Origin: Thermomonas aquatica
Lineage (GTDB): Bacteria; Pseudomonadota; Gammaproteobacteria; Xanthomonadales; Xanthomonadaceae
Assembly (NCBI RefSeq): GCF_006337105.1
Contig: NZ_CP040871.1
Location: forward strand, 2,870,501-2,934,500
Length of the DNA: 64,000 bases
Direction of reading: 5' to 3'
In this document: positions 10,696 through 17,400 of the stretch, piece after piece
Layout: every line of letters starts with the position of its first letter
Position numbering within the stretch: position 1 is the first letter of the stretch
The notes under the pieces: generated by a model
The model's input: the letters and a program-made list of their open reading frames with translations, nothing else
What the model was told of the DNA's origin: nothing
Database searches by the model: none
Made by a program: the position numbers and the translations under genes

Positions 10696-10717
10696 TCGCG
10701 CTCGCTTGAACAGCCTC

Positions 10718-10810
10718 GGAGACTTGCCCGAGAGGCCGAAGGGGCTCCCCTGCTAAGGGAGTATGGGGTCAAAAGCTCCATCGAGGGTTCGAATCCCTCA
10801 GTCTCCGCCA
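10718..10810 (+). tRNA. tRNA-Ser (anticodon GCU)
   Basis: A 93-nt class II tRNA with CCA encoded. The acceptor stem is GGAGACT paired with AGTCTCC and the discriminator base is G. The anticodon stem is CTCCC/GGGAG around the loop CTGCTAA, giving anticodon GCT (reads AGC/AGU). The long variable arm and the GTTCGAATC T-loop are present. Confidence 0.96.
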
Positions 10811-10842
10811 CTTGGTTGTTCATGCGTTGCAACACGCCGCGA

Positions 10843-10872
10843 TTGACGGATGTTTCGTTGAACCGGCATAAT
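10843..10872 (+). promoter_or_regulatory. tRNA-Arg promoter
   Basis: TTGACG at 10843-10848 and CATAAT at 10867-10872 are separated by 18 bp. The predicted start is about 3 nt before the mature tRNA-Arg 5' end, so the two tRNAs need not share a transcript. Confidence 0.65.
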
Positions 10873-10881
10873 TCCGCTTCT

Positions 10882-10958
10882 GCGCCCGTAGCTCAGTTGG
10901 ATAGAGCACCAGGCTACGAACTTGGGGGTCGGAGGTTCGAATCCTTCCGGGCGCGCCA
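10882..10958 (+). tRNA. tRNA-Arg (anticodon ACG)
   Basis: A 77-nt tRNA with encoded CCA. The acceptor stem is GCGCCCG paired with CGGGCGC, the anticodon loop is CTACGAA (ACG, expected to be deaminated to ICG and read CGN codons), and the T-loop is GTTCGAATC. Its last 16 nt form the start of the 139-bp tandem repeat described separately. Confidence 0.96.
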
Positions 10959-10964
10959 CCTTTG

Positions 10965-10993
10965 AAAAGCCGGCCTCAGGGCCGGCTTTTTTT
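10965..10993 (+). terminator. Rho-independent terminator of tRNA-Arg (repeat copy 1)
   Basis: An 11-bp stem, AAAAGCCGGCC and its complement, has a TCAG loop and ends in a T-run. It starts 7 nt after the tRNA CCA. Confidence 0.88.
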
Positions 10994-11103
10994 GTTGCAC
11001 CGTCGGATTGCCGGCCCTCGCGCGCAGCGCTCGGGCGTTCGCTGCGCGCGAAGCTGCGCTTCGCAGGCGGCGCCGGCTCACCCTTCCGGGCGCGCCACCT
11101 TTG

Positions 11104-11132
11104 AAAAGCCGGCCTCAGGGCCGGTTTTTTTT
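11104..11132 (+). terminator. Duplicated terminator (repeat copy 2)
   Basis: This is the same hairpin as at 10965-10993, 139 bp downstream, with one C-to-T change that turns a G-C pair into G-U and lengthens the T-run. It would back up termination of the tRNA-Arg transcript. Confidence 0.7.
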
Positions 11133-11320
11133 GTTACACCGTCGGATTGCCGGCCCTCGCGCGCAGCGCTCGGGCGTTCGCCGCGCGCGAAGCTGCGCTT
11201 CGCAGGCGGCGCCGGCTCACCCTTCCGGGCGCATGCCTTAGGAAAGCCGGCCAAGGGCGGGTTCGTCCTCGCCTTCGATTCGCCTTGTATTCGCACGCGG
11301 GCCGATAGCACACTGCGACG

Positions 11321-12367
11321 ATGCAATCGCCCACCCGCGCGAAGAAGAAGACCAAGGCCACCTCGATGGACATCGCCCATCGCGCGGGCGTGTCCCAGGC
11401 CACCGTGTCGCGCGTGCTGCGCGGCAGCCCGCTGGTCAACGCGGAGACCCGCAGGCGGGTCGAGGAGGCGGTGAAGGAGCTCAACTACAAGGTCGACCGC
11501 CACGCCTCCAGCCTGCGCACCCAGCGCTCCGGCACGCTGGCGCTGCTGCTGTTCGAGGATCCCACCCCGGACGATTCGCACATCAACCCGTTCTTCCTGT
11601 CGATGCTGGGCTCGATCACCCGCGCCTGCGCGCGCCACGGGCACGACCTGCTGGTCTCGTTCCAGCAACTGTCGGACGACTGGCATGCGGATTACGAGGA
11701 CAGCATGAAGGCCGATGGCCTGATCCTGCTCGGTTACGGCGACTACCTGGCCTACGAGAGCAAGCTCGCGCACCTGGTGGCGCAGGGCACGCATTTCGTG
11801 CGCTGGGGGCCGGTGCTGCAGGGCCAGCCGGGCATCTCCATCGGTTGCGACAATGCCGAAGGCGGGGCGCTGGCAGGCCGCCACCTGGTCGCCCAGGGGC
11901 GCAAGAAAGTGGCCTTCCTCGGCGATGCCTCCACCCATTTCCCCGAATTCTTCGCCCGCTACTGCGGCTGCGACGCCGCGTTGCGCGAAGTGGGCCTGCG
12001 CATGAATCCGGCCCTGCAGGTCGATGCCGACAGCACCGAGCAGGCCGGCTACGAGGCGGCGCAGGTGCTGATCGCGCGCGGCCTGCCGTTCGACGCGATC
12101 TTCGCCGCCAGCGACCTGATCGCGCTCGGCGCGATGCATGCGTTGAAGGAGGCCGGCTTGCGGATTCCGGAAGACGTGGCGGTGGTCGGCTTCGACGGCA
12201 CGCCGATGGCGCGCTTCTCCAACCCGCCGCTGAGCACGGTGGTGCAGGACACTTCGAAGGCCGGCGAGTTGCTGGTGGACACCCTGCTGCAACTGGTGCG
12301 CGACCAGCCCGCGCAAAGCATCACCATGGCGCCGACCCTGCAGGTCCGCGCCTCCAGCGGCGGCTGA
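11321..12367 (+). CDS. LacI-family regulator of the alpha-glucan locus
   Basis: A 348-residue LacI/GalR-type repressor, probably sensing a maltose- or maltodextrin-derived sugar. The helix-turn-helix and hinge occupy about residues 14-57 (SMDIAHRAGVSQATVSRVLR), followed by a periplasmic-binding-protein-like sensor domain (GTLALLLFEDP, DAIFAASDLIALGAMHAL, VAVVGFDGTPMARFSNPPLS). The first ATG (11321) gives a basic N-terminal extension; ATG 11366, directly before the HTH, is possible, and neither has a strong Shine-Dalgarno. It converges on the amylase gene with a 6-bp gap. The CG-centred motifs at 15686 and 23285 are the best candidates for its operators (inference). Confidence 0.9.
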   Translation: MQSPTRAKKKTKATSMDIAHRAGVSQATVSRVLRGSPLVNAETRRRVEEAVKELNYKVDRHASSLRTQRSGTLALLLFEDPTPDDSHINPFFLSMLGSITRACARHGHDLLVSFQQLSDDWHADYEDSMKADGLILLGYGDYLAYESKLAHLVAQGTHFVRWGPVLQGQPGISIGCDNAEGGALAGRHLVAQGRKKVAFLGDASTHFPEFFARYCGCDAALREVGLRMNPALQVDADSTEQAGYEAAQVLIARGLPFDAIFAASDLIALGAMHALKEAGLRIPEDVAVVGFDGTPMARFSNPPLSTVVQDTSKAGELLVDTLLQLVRDQPAQSITMAPTLQVRASSGG

Positions 12368-12373
12368 GACGAT

Positions 12374-14098
12374 TTATTGCGGTCGGCGTGCGCCGGCCAT
12401 CGCGGCGTCCAGCGCCGCCAGCAACCCAGGATCGCTGACTGCGGCATCGAGCAGGTACACCTGTACCCCATGCCCCGGCACGCGGGTTTTGAGCGAGCTG
12501 CCGCGGGCGACGTCGATCGCCCCCTCGTCCAGTGCCGACCGCCAGCGGCCCGCCTGCAGCATGGCGTCGATGGCGAAGTCCTGCGGCGCATCGCCCTTGT
12601 TCAGCAGCACCAATGCGAGCTGGTGCTCGCCGCCATGCTGGTAGACCCGGTAGAACGCCGCGCGGTCGCCCTTCAGTTCCAGGTTGACCTGCAGGCCGCG
12701 CTGCAACGCTGGCGAGGCCGCGCGCACCTTCGCGATGCGCGCGAGCGCCGCATGGATGGGATGCGTCTTCGCCGCGGCGATGCCTTCGACGCCGAAGTAG
12801 TTGCGGTTGCCCGCGTGCTCCGCGGCGCCGCGTTCGAAGCCGATTTCCGAGCCGTAGTAGATCACCGGGATGCCGCGCGCGGTGAACAGCCAGTTGTTGG
12901 CGTCGATGAAGCCGTTGTCGCCGGCATTCATGCGCGGCATGTCGTGGTTGTCGTAGAAGGTCATCAGCTCGTACGGGTTCGCGTACGGGCCACCGGTCAG
13001 GTGCAGCGGTTCCGCCAGCGTGGCGAAGTCGCCCGCGGGCTTCTCGAACAGGCTAGCCAGCGCCTGCTTCAGCGGGAAATCGAGCACGCTGACGTTGGCG
13101 TTCTCCGCCCAGGTGTGTTCGGCGATCTTGTTCGCGTCGTAGTCGAAGGCTTCGCCGAACATGAAGAAGCCCGGATGCTTCTCGCGGATCTTCTGCGTGA
13201 ACGCATGCCAGAACGTGTGCGGCAGCCAGCCGATGGTGTCGATGCGGAACGCATCGGCGCCCTGGTCGATCCATTGTTGGTACGCGCCCAGCAGGTAGGG
13301 CAGCATGCGCGGGTCGTTTTCGTTGAGGTCGGACAGCTGGGCGATGCCGGCCTTGCGGTTGTAGAACGCGTTCAGCGGGTTGTTCGGGTCCAGTTTGTCC
13401 GGCGGCAGGTTCATGTGGTCGGCGATCAGCTTGCCGCCGCCGTCGTAGATCTCGCCGAACTTCGGCTGGTCCACGGGCATCGTGTAGGCGGGCGAACCGT
13501 GGTTGGCCACGATGTCCAGCACGGTCTTCAAGCCATGCGCGCGCAGCGTCTTGGTCAGTGCGCGGAAATCCAGGCCGGGCGAGGGCAGGTGTTCGTCGAG
13601 CCGGTAGAAGTTGACGCCCCAGTAACCGTGGTAGCCGGTCTTGCCGCCATCGGTCCAGAAGCCTCCCCACTTGGCGGGTTCGCCGCCGGTGAAGGCTTCG
13701 TCCGGCTGGTCGACGATGGGGGTGATCCACACCGCGCCGAAGCCCATGTCGCGGATGTACTGCGCGTGGTCGGCGATGCCCTTGAAGTCGCCGCCCAGGT
13801 AACCGATGTTGTCGTGCTTGCCGGCAGGCGCACCGGGCACCGGGCGATCGAAGGTGTAGAACGCATCGCCCTTCGCCTTGCCCTGCTCGCGCTGGTCGTT
13901 GGACGTATCGCCATTGACGAAGCGGTCGGTGAGCACGAAGTACACCGCGTCGCTGGCCATGGGTTCCAGCGTGCCGTAGTAGTCCGGCAGCGCGGCAGTG
14001 GCGGCCTTGGCATCGGCCTTGGGCGTGGTCGGCGCGGGGCTGCAAGCGGCGACCGCTAGGGCGATGGCGGCGGCGAGCGGGGCGATGGCGATGCGCAT
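12374..14098 (-). CDS. GH13 alpha-amylase/neopullulanase-like lipoprotein
   Basis: A 574-residue glycoside hydrolase family 13 enzyme expected to cut alpha-1,4-glucans outside the inner membrane. A lipoprotein signal peptide ends at Cys19 (LAVAAC), with Ser at +2 favouring outer-membrane sorting. The barrel shows DIVANH (H200), the nucleophile D287 (DAFRIDT), the acid/base E316 (FGEAF) and the stabiliser D386 (YDNHDM). The C-terminal 90 residues resemble the usual beta-sandwich domain C. A Shine-Dalgarno GGAG lies 6-9 nt before ATG 14098. It sits 13 bp behind the MFS gene on the same strand, forming a two-gene operon divergent from the alpha-glucosidase. Exact product specificity cannot be read from the sequence. 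Confidence 0.9.
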   Translation of the reverse strand: MRIAIAPLAAAIALAVAACSPAPTTPKADAKAATAALPDYYGTLEPMASDAVYFVLTDRFVNGDTSNDQREQGKAKGDAFYTFDRPVPGAPAGKHDNIGYLGGDFKGIADHAQYIRDMGFGAVWITPIVDQPDEAFTGGEPAKWGGFWTDGGKTGYHGYWGVNFYRLDEHLPSPGLDFRALTKTLRAHGLKTVLDIVANHGSPAYTMPVDQPKFGEIYDGGGKLIADHMNLPPDKLDPNNPLNAFYNRKAGIAQLSDLNENDPRMLPYLLGAYQQWIDQGADAFRIDTIGWLPHTFWHAFTQKIREKHPGFFMFGEAFDYDANKIAEHTWAENANVSVLDFPLKQALASLFEKPAGDFATLAEPLHLTGGPYANPYELMTFYDNHDMPRMNAGDNGFIDANNWLFTARGIPVIYYGSEIGFERGAAEHAGNRNYFGVEGIAAAKTHPIHAALARIAKVRAASPALQRGLQVNLELKGDRAAFYRVYQHGGEHQLALVLLNKGDAPQDFAIDAMLQAGRWRSALDEGAIDVARGSSLKTRVPGHGVQVYLLDAAVSDPGLLAALDAAMAGARRPQ

Positions 14099-14111
14099 GC
14101 AGTCGGCTCCG

Positions 14112-15587
14112 TCAGGCCGCGTGCGCGGCGGGCTCGGGCACGCGCAGCACGCACAGGCCGGCCACCAGCATGCTGATGCCGCCCATCACCAGGATCTTCG
14201 ACGGGTCGTCGGCGAACACGTGCTTGAGGATGTAGCCCAGCGTCGCCACCGCGACCAACTGCGGGATGACGATGAAGAAATTGAAGATGCCCATGTACAC
14301 GCCCATCTTCTGCGCGGGCAGGCTGTCGGACAGCAGCGCATACGGCAGCGACAGGATCGAGGCCCAGGCGAAGCCGACGCCGACCATCGACAGGATCAGC
14401 CAGTCCTCGTTCGGCATGAACGGCAGCGAGGCCAGGCCAAGCCCGCCCAGCGCGACGTTGACCAGGTGGCTCTTGCGCAGGCCGAGGCGGCTGGCCATGA
14501 ACGGGATCGCGATGGCGGCGAGCGCGGCGAAGCCGTTGTAGGCGGCGAACAGCACGCCGACCCAGTTGGCGCCGGTGTTGTACGCCGCCGATGCGGTGTC
14601 GGTGGTGCCGTAGTAGACCGAGGTCACGGTGGCGGTGGTGTAGATCCACATCGCGAACAGCGCGAACCACGAGAAGAACTGCACGACCGCGAGCCGGCGC
14701 ATGGTGGCCGGCATCGCGTAGATGTCGTGCATCACGTGCGAGAAGCCGTTGTCGCGGCCGACCATGCCCAGCGCGAGCAGGGCGATGCCGTATGCCGCGA
14801 GCAAGGCGCCGAGCAGGTACAGCTCGCGCGGCAGGCCTTGCCAGGCAACGCCGGCCAGGCCGAACGCGCCGATGCACAGCCACAGCAGGCCGAAGCGGGT
14901 GGCGCGCGCGCGATCCAGCGGCGCGCGGTCCAGCGGCGCGGCTTCGTCGTAGGCATGCAGGGTTTCCGGCGGGTATTCGCGGGTGCGCAGCACCGTCCAC
15001 GCGATCGCGCCCAACAGCACGCCGGCACCGGCATAGAAGGCGTAGCGCACGGTGTCCGGCACCTGTCCGGCATCGGCGGTGTTGGCCACGCCGAATTTTT
15101 CGAGCATCCACGGCAGCATGCTGGCGACCACCGAGCCGACGCCGATGAAGAAGCTCTGCATCGCATAGCCCTTGGCGCGCTGTGAGACCGGCAACTGGTC
15201 GCCGACGAAGGCGCGGAACGGCTCCATCGAGACGTTGATCGAGGCATCCAGCACCCATAACGTGCCTGCCGCGATCCACAGGCTCGGCGAGTCCGGCATG
15301 AACAGCAGCGCGAGCGAGGCCAGCACCGCGCCGGCGAGGAAATACGGGCGGCGCCGGCCCAGTCCGGTCCAGGTGCGGTCGGACATGTAGCCGATGATCG
15401 GCTGCACGACCAGGCCGGTCAGCGGCGCGGCGATCCACAGCCCCGGCAGCGAATCCATCTCCGCGCCCAGGGTCTGGAAGATGCGGCTGACGTTGGCGTT
15501 CTGCAGGGCGAAGCCGAACTGGATGCCGAGGAAGCCGAAGCACATGTTCCAGATCTGCCAGAACGACAGTTGCGGCTTTCGACTCAT
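14112..15587 (-). CDS. MFS sugar:cation symporter, probable maltose/maltodextrin permease
   Basis: A 491-residue major facilitator protein with about 12 membrane segments. The loop 2-3 signature GYMSDRTWTGLGRRRPYFL (about 67-84) is typical of the GPH/SLC45-like sucrose and maltose symporters of proteobacteria and Bacteroidetes. I chose ATG 15587 (MSRKPQLSFWQIWNM) because GAGGAAA lies just upstream and the first membrane helix follows at once; the longer frame to 15749 covers the divergent promoter. Its neighbours (amylase downstream, alpha-glucosidase divergent) point to import of oligosaccharides produced in the periplasm. Substrate is inferred from context. Confidence 0.88.
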   Translation of the reverse strand: MSRKPQLSFWQIWNMCFGFLGIQFGFALQNANVSRIFQTLGAEMDSLPGLWIAAPLTGLVVQPIIGYMSDRTWTGLGRRRPYFLAGAVLASLALLFMPDSPSLWIAAGTLWVLDASINVSMEPFRAFVGDQLPVSQRAKGYAMQSFFIGVGSVVASMLPWMLEKFGVANTADAGQVPDTVRYAFYAGAGVLLGAIAWTVLRTREYPPETLHAYDEAAPLDRAPLDRARATRFGLLWLCIGAFGLAGVAWQGLPRELYLLGALLAAYGIALLALGMVGRDNGFSHVMHDIYAMPATMRRLAVVQFFSWFALFAMWIYTTATVTSVYYGTTDTASAAYNTGANWVGVLFAAYNGFAALAAIAIPFMASRLGLRKSHLVNVALGGLGLASLPFMPNEDWLILSMVGVGFAWASILSLPYALLSDSLPAQKMGVYMGIFNFFIVIPQLVAVATLGYILKHVFADDPSKILVMGGISMLVAGLCVLRVPEPAAHAA

Positions 15588-15685
15588 CGTTTCCTCGCAC
15601 TCGCGTTGCATGAAGTGCATGGAGTGTGGGGCTGCGGCATGCGTTCGTCTTGATGCAGCGCGGCATATCCGGGCTGTTTCGCGCA

Positions 15686-15699
15686 TGCAAACGTATTCA
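15686..15699. promoter_or_regulatory. Candidate LacI-family operator in the MFS/alpha-glucosidase divergent promoter
   Basis: The 14-mer TGCAAACGTATTCA (reverse complement TGAATACGTTTGCA) is a CG-centred near-palindrome typical of LacI-family sites. It matches 13 of 14 bases of the motif at 23285-23298 before the TonB receptor gene. It lies in the 195-bp region between two divergent sugar genes, so one bound repressor could control both. Confidence 0.65.
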
Positions 15700-15781
15700 A
15701 GCGGATCGCATGCCCGCGCGGGTTCCGATCCATGCGCACGTCGCGGCATAGTCGCGGCCTGAAATGCGGCTTGGGGCGGGG

Positions 15782-17392
15782 ATGAGCGGACAGCAATGGT
15801 GGCGCGGCGCGGTGATCTACCAGGTCTACCCGCGCAGCTTCCTCGACACGGATGGCGATGGCGTCGGCGACTTGCCGGGCATCGTCGACCGCCTCGACTA
15901 CATCGCTTCGCTCGGCGTGGACGCGATCTGGATCTCGCCGTTCTTCAAGTCGCCGATGGCCGACTTCGGCTACGACATCGCCGACTACCGCGACGTGGAT
16001 CCGCTGTTCGGCACGCTCGAAGACTTCGACCGCCTGCTGCGCGAGGCGCATGCGCGCGGGCTGAAGGTGATGGTCGACCAGGTGCCCAGCCATTGCTCGA
16101 TCGAGCATCCGTGGTTCGTGGAAAGCCGGCAGGACCGCGACAACCCGAAGGCCGACTGGTTCGTGTGGGCCGATGCCAGGCCCGATGGCAGCCCGCCCAA
16201 CAACTGGCTGTCGATCTTCGGCGGCGTGGCCTGGACCTGGGATCCGCGCCGGCGCCAGTACTACCTGCACAATTTCCTCAGTTCGCAGCCGCAGCTCAAC
16301 TTCCACTCGGCGGAGGTGCGCGCCGCGCAGCTCGACAACCTGCGTTTCTGGCTGGAACGCGGCATGGACGGCTTCCGCCTGGATTCGATCAACTTCCCGT
16401 TCCACGACGCGCAGCTGCGCGACAACCCGGCCAAGCCGATGGAACTGCGCCAGGGGCGCGGCTTCAGTCCCGACAATCCCTACGCATTCCAGTACCACAC
16501 CTACAACAACACCCGCCCCGAGAACCTCGCCTTCCTCGAGGACGTGCGCCGCTTGATGGACGGCTATGCGGACGTCGCCGCGCTGGGCGAGATTTCCTCC
16601 GACGATTCGCTGGCGACCATGGTCGAATACGTGCAGCCGCACCGGCTGCACATGGGCTACAGCTTCGAGCTGCTGACCGACGACGGTTCGGCCGCGCACA
16701 TCCGCGGCACGGTCGAGGCGCTGGAATCGAAATTGCAGGACGGCTGGCCGTGCTGGGCGATCTCCAACCACGACGTGCAGCGCGCGGTGACGCGCTGGGG
16801 CAACGGCGAGGCCGGCGATGCGCATGCGAAGCAGCTGGTCGCGCTGGTCTGCTCGTTGCGCGGATCGGTCTGCCTCTACCAGGGCGAGGAACTCGGCCTG
16901 CCCGAGGCCGACGTCCCGTACGAGGCGCTGCAGGATCCCTACGGCAAGGCGTTCTGGCCGAACTTCAAGGGCCGCGACGGTTGCCGCACGCCGATGCCCT
17001 GGAGCGACCGCGCGCAGGCCGGCTTCAGCAGCGCCAAGCCGTGGTTGCCGGTGCCCGCGGCGCACATCGCGCGCAACGTGGCGGCCCAGTCGGCGAACCC
17101 GGCCTCGGTGCTGAACGCCGCGCGCGCGTTCCTGCACTGGCGCAAGTCGCAACCCGCGCTGGTCGAAGGCGCGATCCGCTTCCTCGACGCGCCGGCGCAG
17201 GTCCTCGCCTTCGTCCGCGAGCACGACGGCCAGCGCCTGCTGGTGGCCTTCAACCTCTCGCCGGATCCGGTCGCATGGACGGCTCCCGCCGGAATCGAAC
17301 TGCTGCCGGCACCAGGCGCCGATGCGGCCAGCCTGCGCGACGGCGCGCTGCATTTCCCGCCACGCGGCGCCGCCTACGCCATCCTCGGGTGA
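15782..17392 (+). CDS. Alpha-glucosidase, GH13 subfamily 23 (XgtA/AglA-like)
   Basis: A 536-residue cytoplasmic GH13 enzyme that releases glucose from maltose and short maltodextrins and may transglucosylate. The N-terminus WWRGAVIYQVYPRSF and the calcium-loop DTDGDGVGD (22-30) are canonical. The nucleophile is D201 (GFRLD), the acid/base E270 (LGEISS) and the stabiliser D331 (SNHD). These numbers agree with Xanthomonas XgtA as I remember it, which supports ATG 15782 over the in-frame ATG at 15764. A GGGG tract lies about 6 nt upstream. No signal peptide is seen, so the substrate must be imported, presumably by the divergent MFS protein. Confidence 0.94.
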   Translation: MSGQQWWRGAVIYQVYPRSFLDTDGDGVGDLPGIVDRLDYIASLGVDAIWISPFFKSPMADFGYDIADYRDVDPLFGTLEDFDRLLREAHARGLKVMVDQVPSHCSIEHPWFVESRQDRDNPKADWFVWADARPDGSPPNNWLSIFGGVAWTWDPRRRQYYLHNFLSSQPQLNFHSAEVRAAQLDNLRFWLERGMDGFRLDSINFPFHDAQLRDNPAKPMELRQGRGFSPDNPYAFQYHTYNNTRPENLAFLEDVRRLMDGYADVAALGEISSDDSLATMVEYVQPHRLHMGYSFELLTDDGSAAHIRGTVEALESKLQDGWPCWAISNHDVQRAVTRWGNGEAGDAHAKQLVALVCSLRGSVCLYQGEELGLPEADVPYEALQDPYGKAFWPNFKGRDGCRTPMPWSDRAQAGFSSAKPWLPVPAAHIARNVAAQSANPASVLNAARAFLHWRKSQPALVEGAIRFLDAPAQVLAFVREHDGQRLLVAFNLSPDPVAWTAPAGIELLPAPGADAASLRDGALHFPPRGAAYAILG

Positions 17393-17400
17393 GCGAGGCG

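Larger units (their letters stand above)
10943..11229. repeat. 139-bp tandem duplication including the tRNA-Arg 3' end
   Basis: Copy 1 (10943-11081) begins in the T-arm of tRNA-Arg and runs through its terminator and an adjoining GC-rich tail. Copy 2 (11082-11220) is head-to-tail with only three base differences. A third, decayed copy begins at 11221: the first 12 nt match and a degraded terminator stem follows. Copy 1 also contains a perfect 12-bp inverted repeat at 11018-11051 (TCGCGCGCAGCG arms), which has lost one pair in copy 2. The 10958-11321 interval holds only this repeat; the small reading frames over it look spurious. Confidence 0.93.

Noticed and set aside
10943..11229. CRISPR array or integrated element at the tRNA-Arg repeat
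   Set aside because: Units are 139 bp and contiguous with no unique spacers; no cas, integrase or transposase gene lies nearby.
10962..11474. Small open frames over the tRNA-Arg repeat and the lacI 5' end
   Set aside because: They arise from the duplicated GC-rich unit and repeat the same peptide; no family features.
15796..17388. Apparent 1443-residue fusion frame running from the alpha-glucosidase into the pullulanase
   Set aside because: The first 530 codons are out of frame with the clear GH13_23 gene and give Arg/Ala/Gly-rich non-protein-like sequence; only the part from about 17401 is real.
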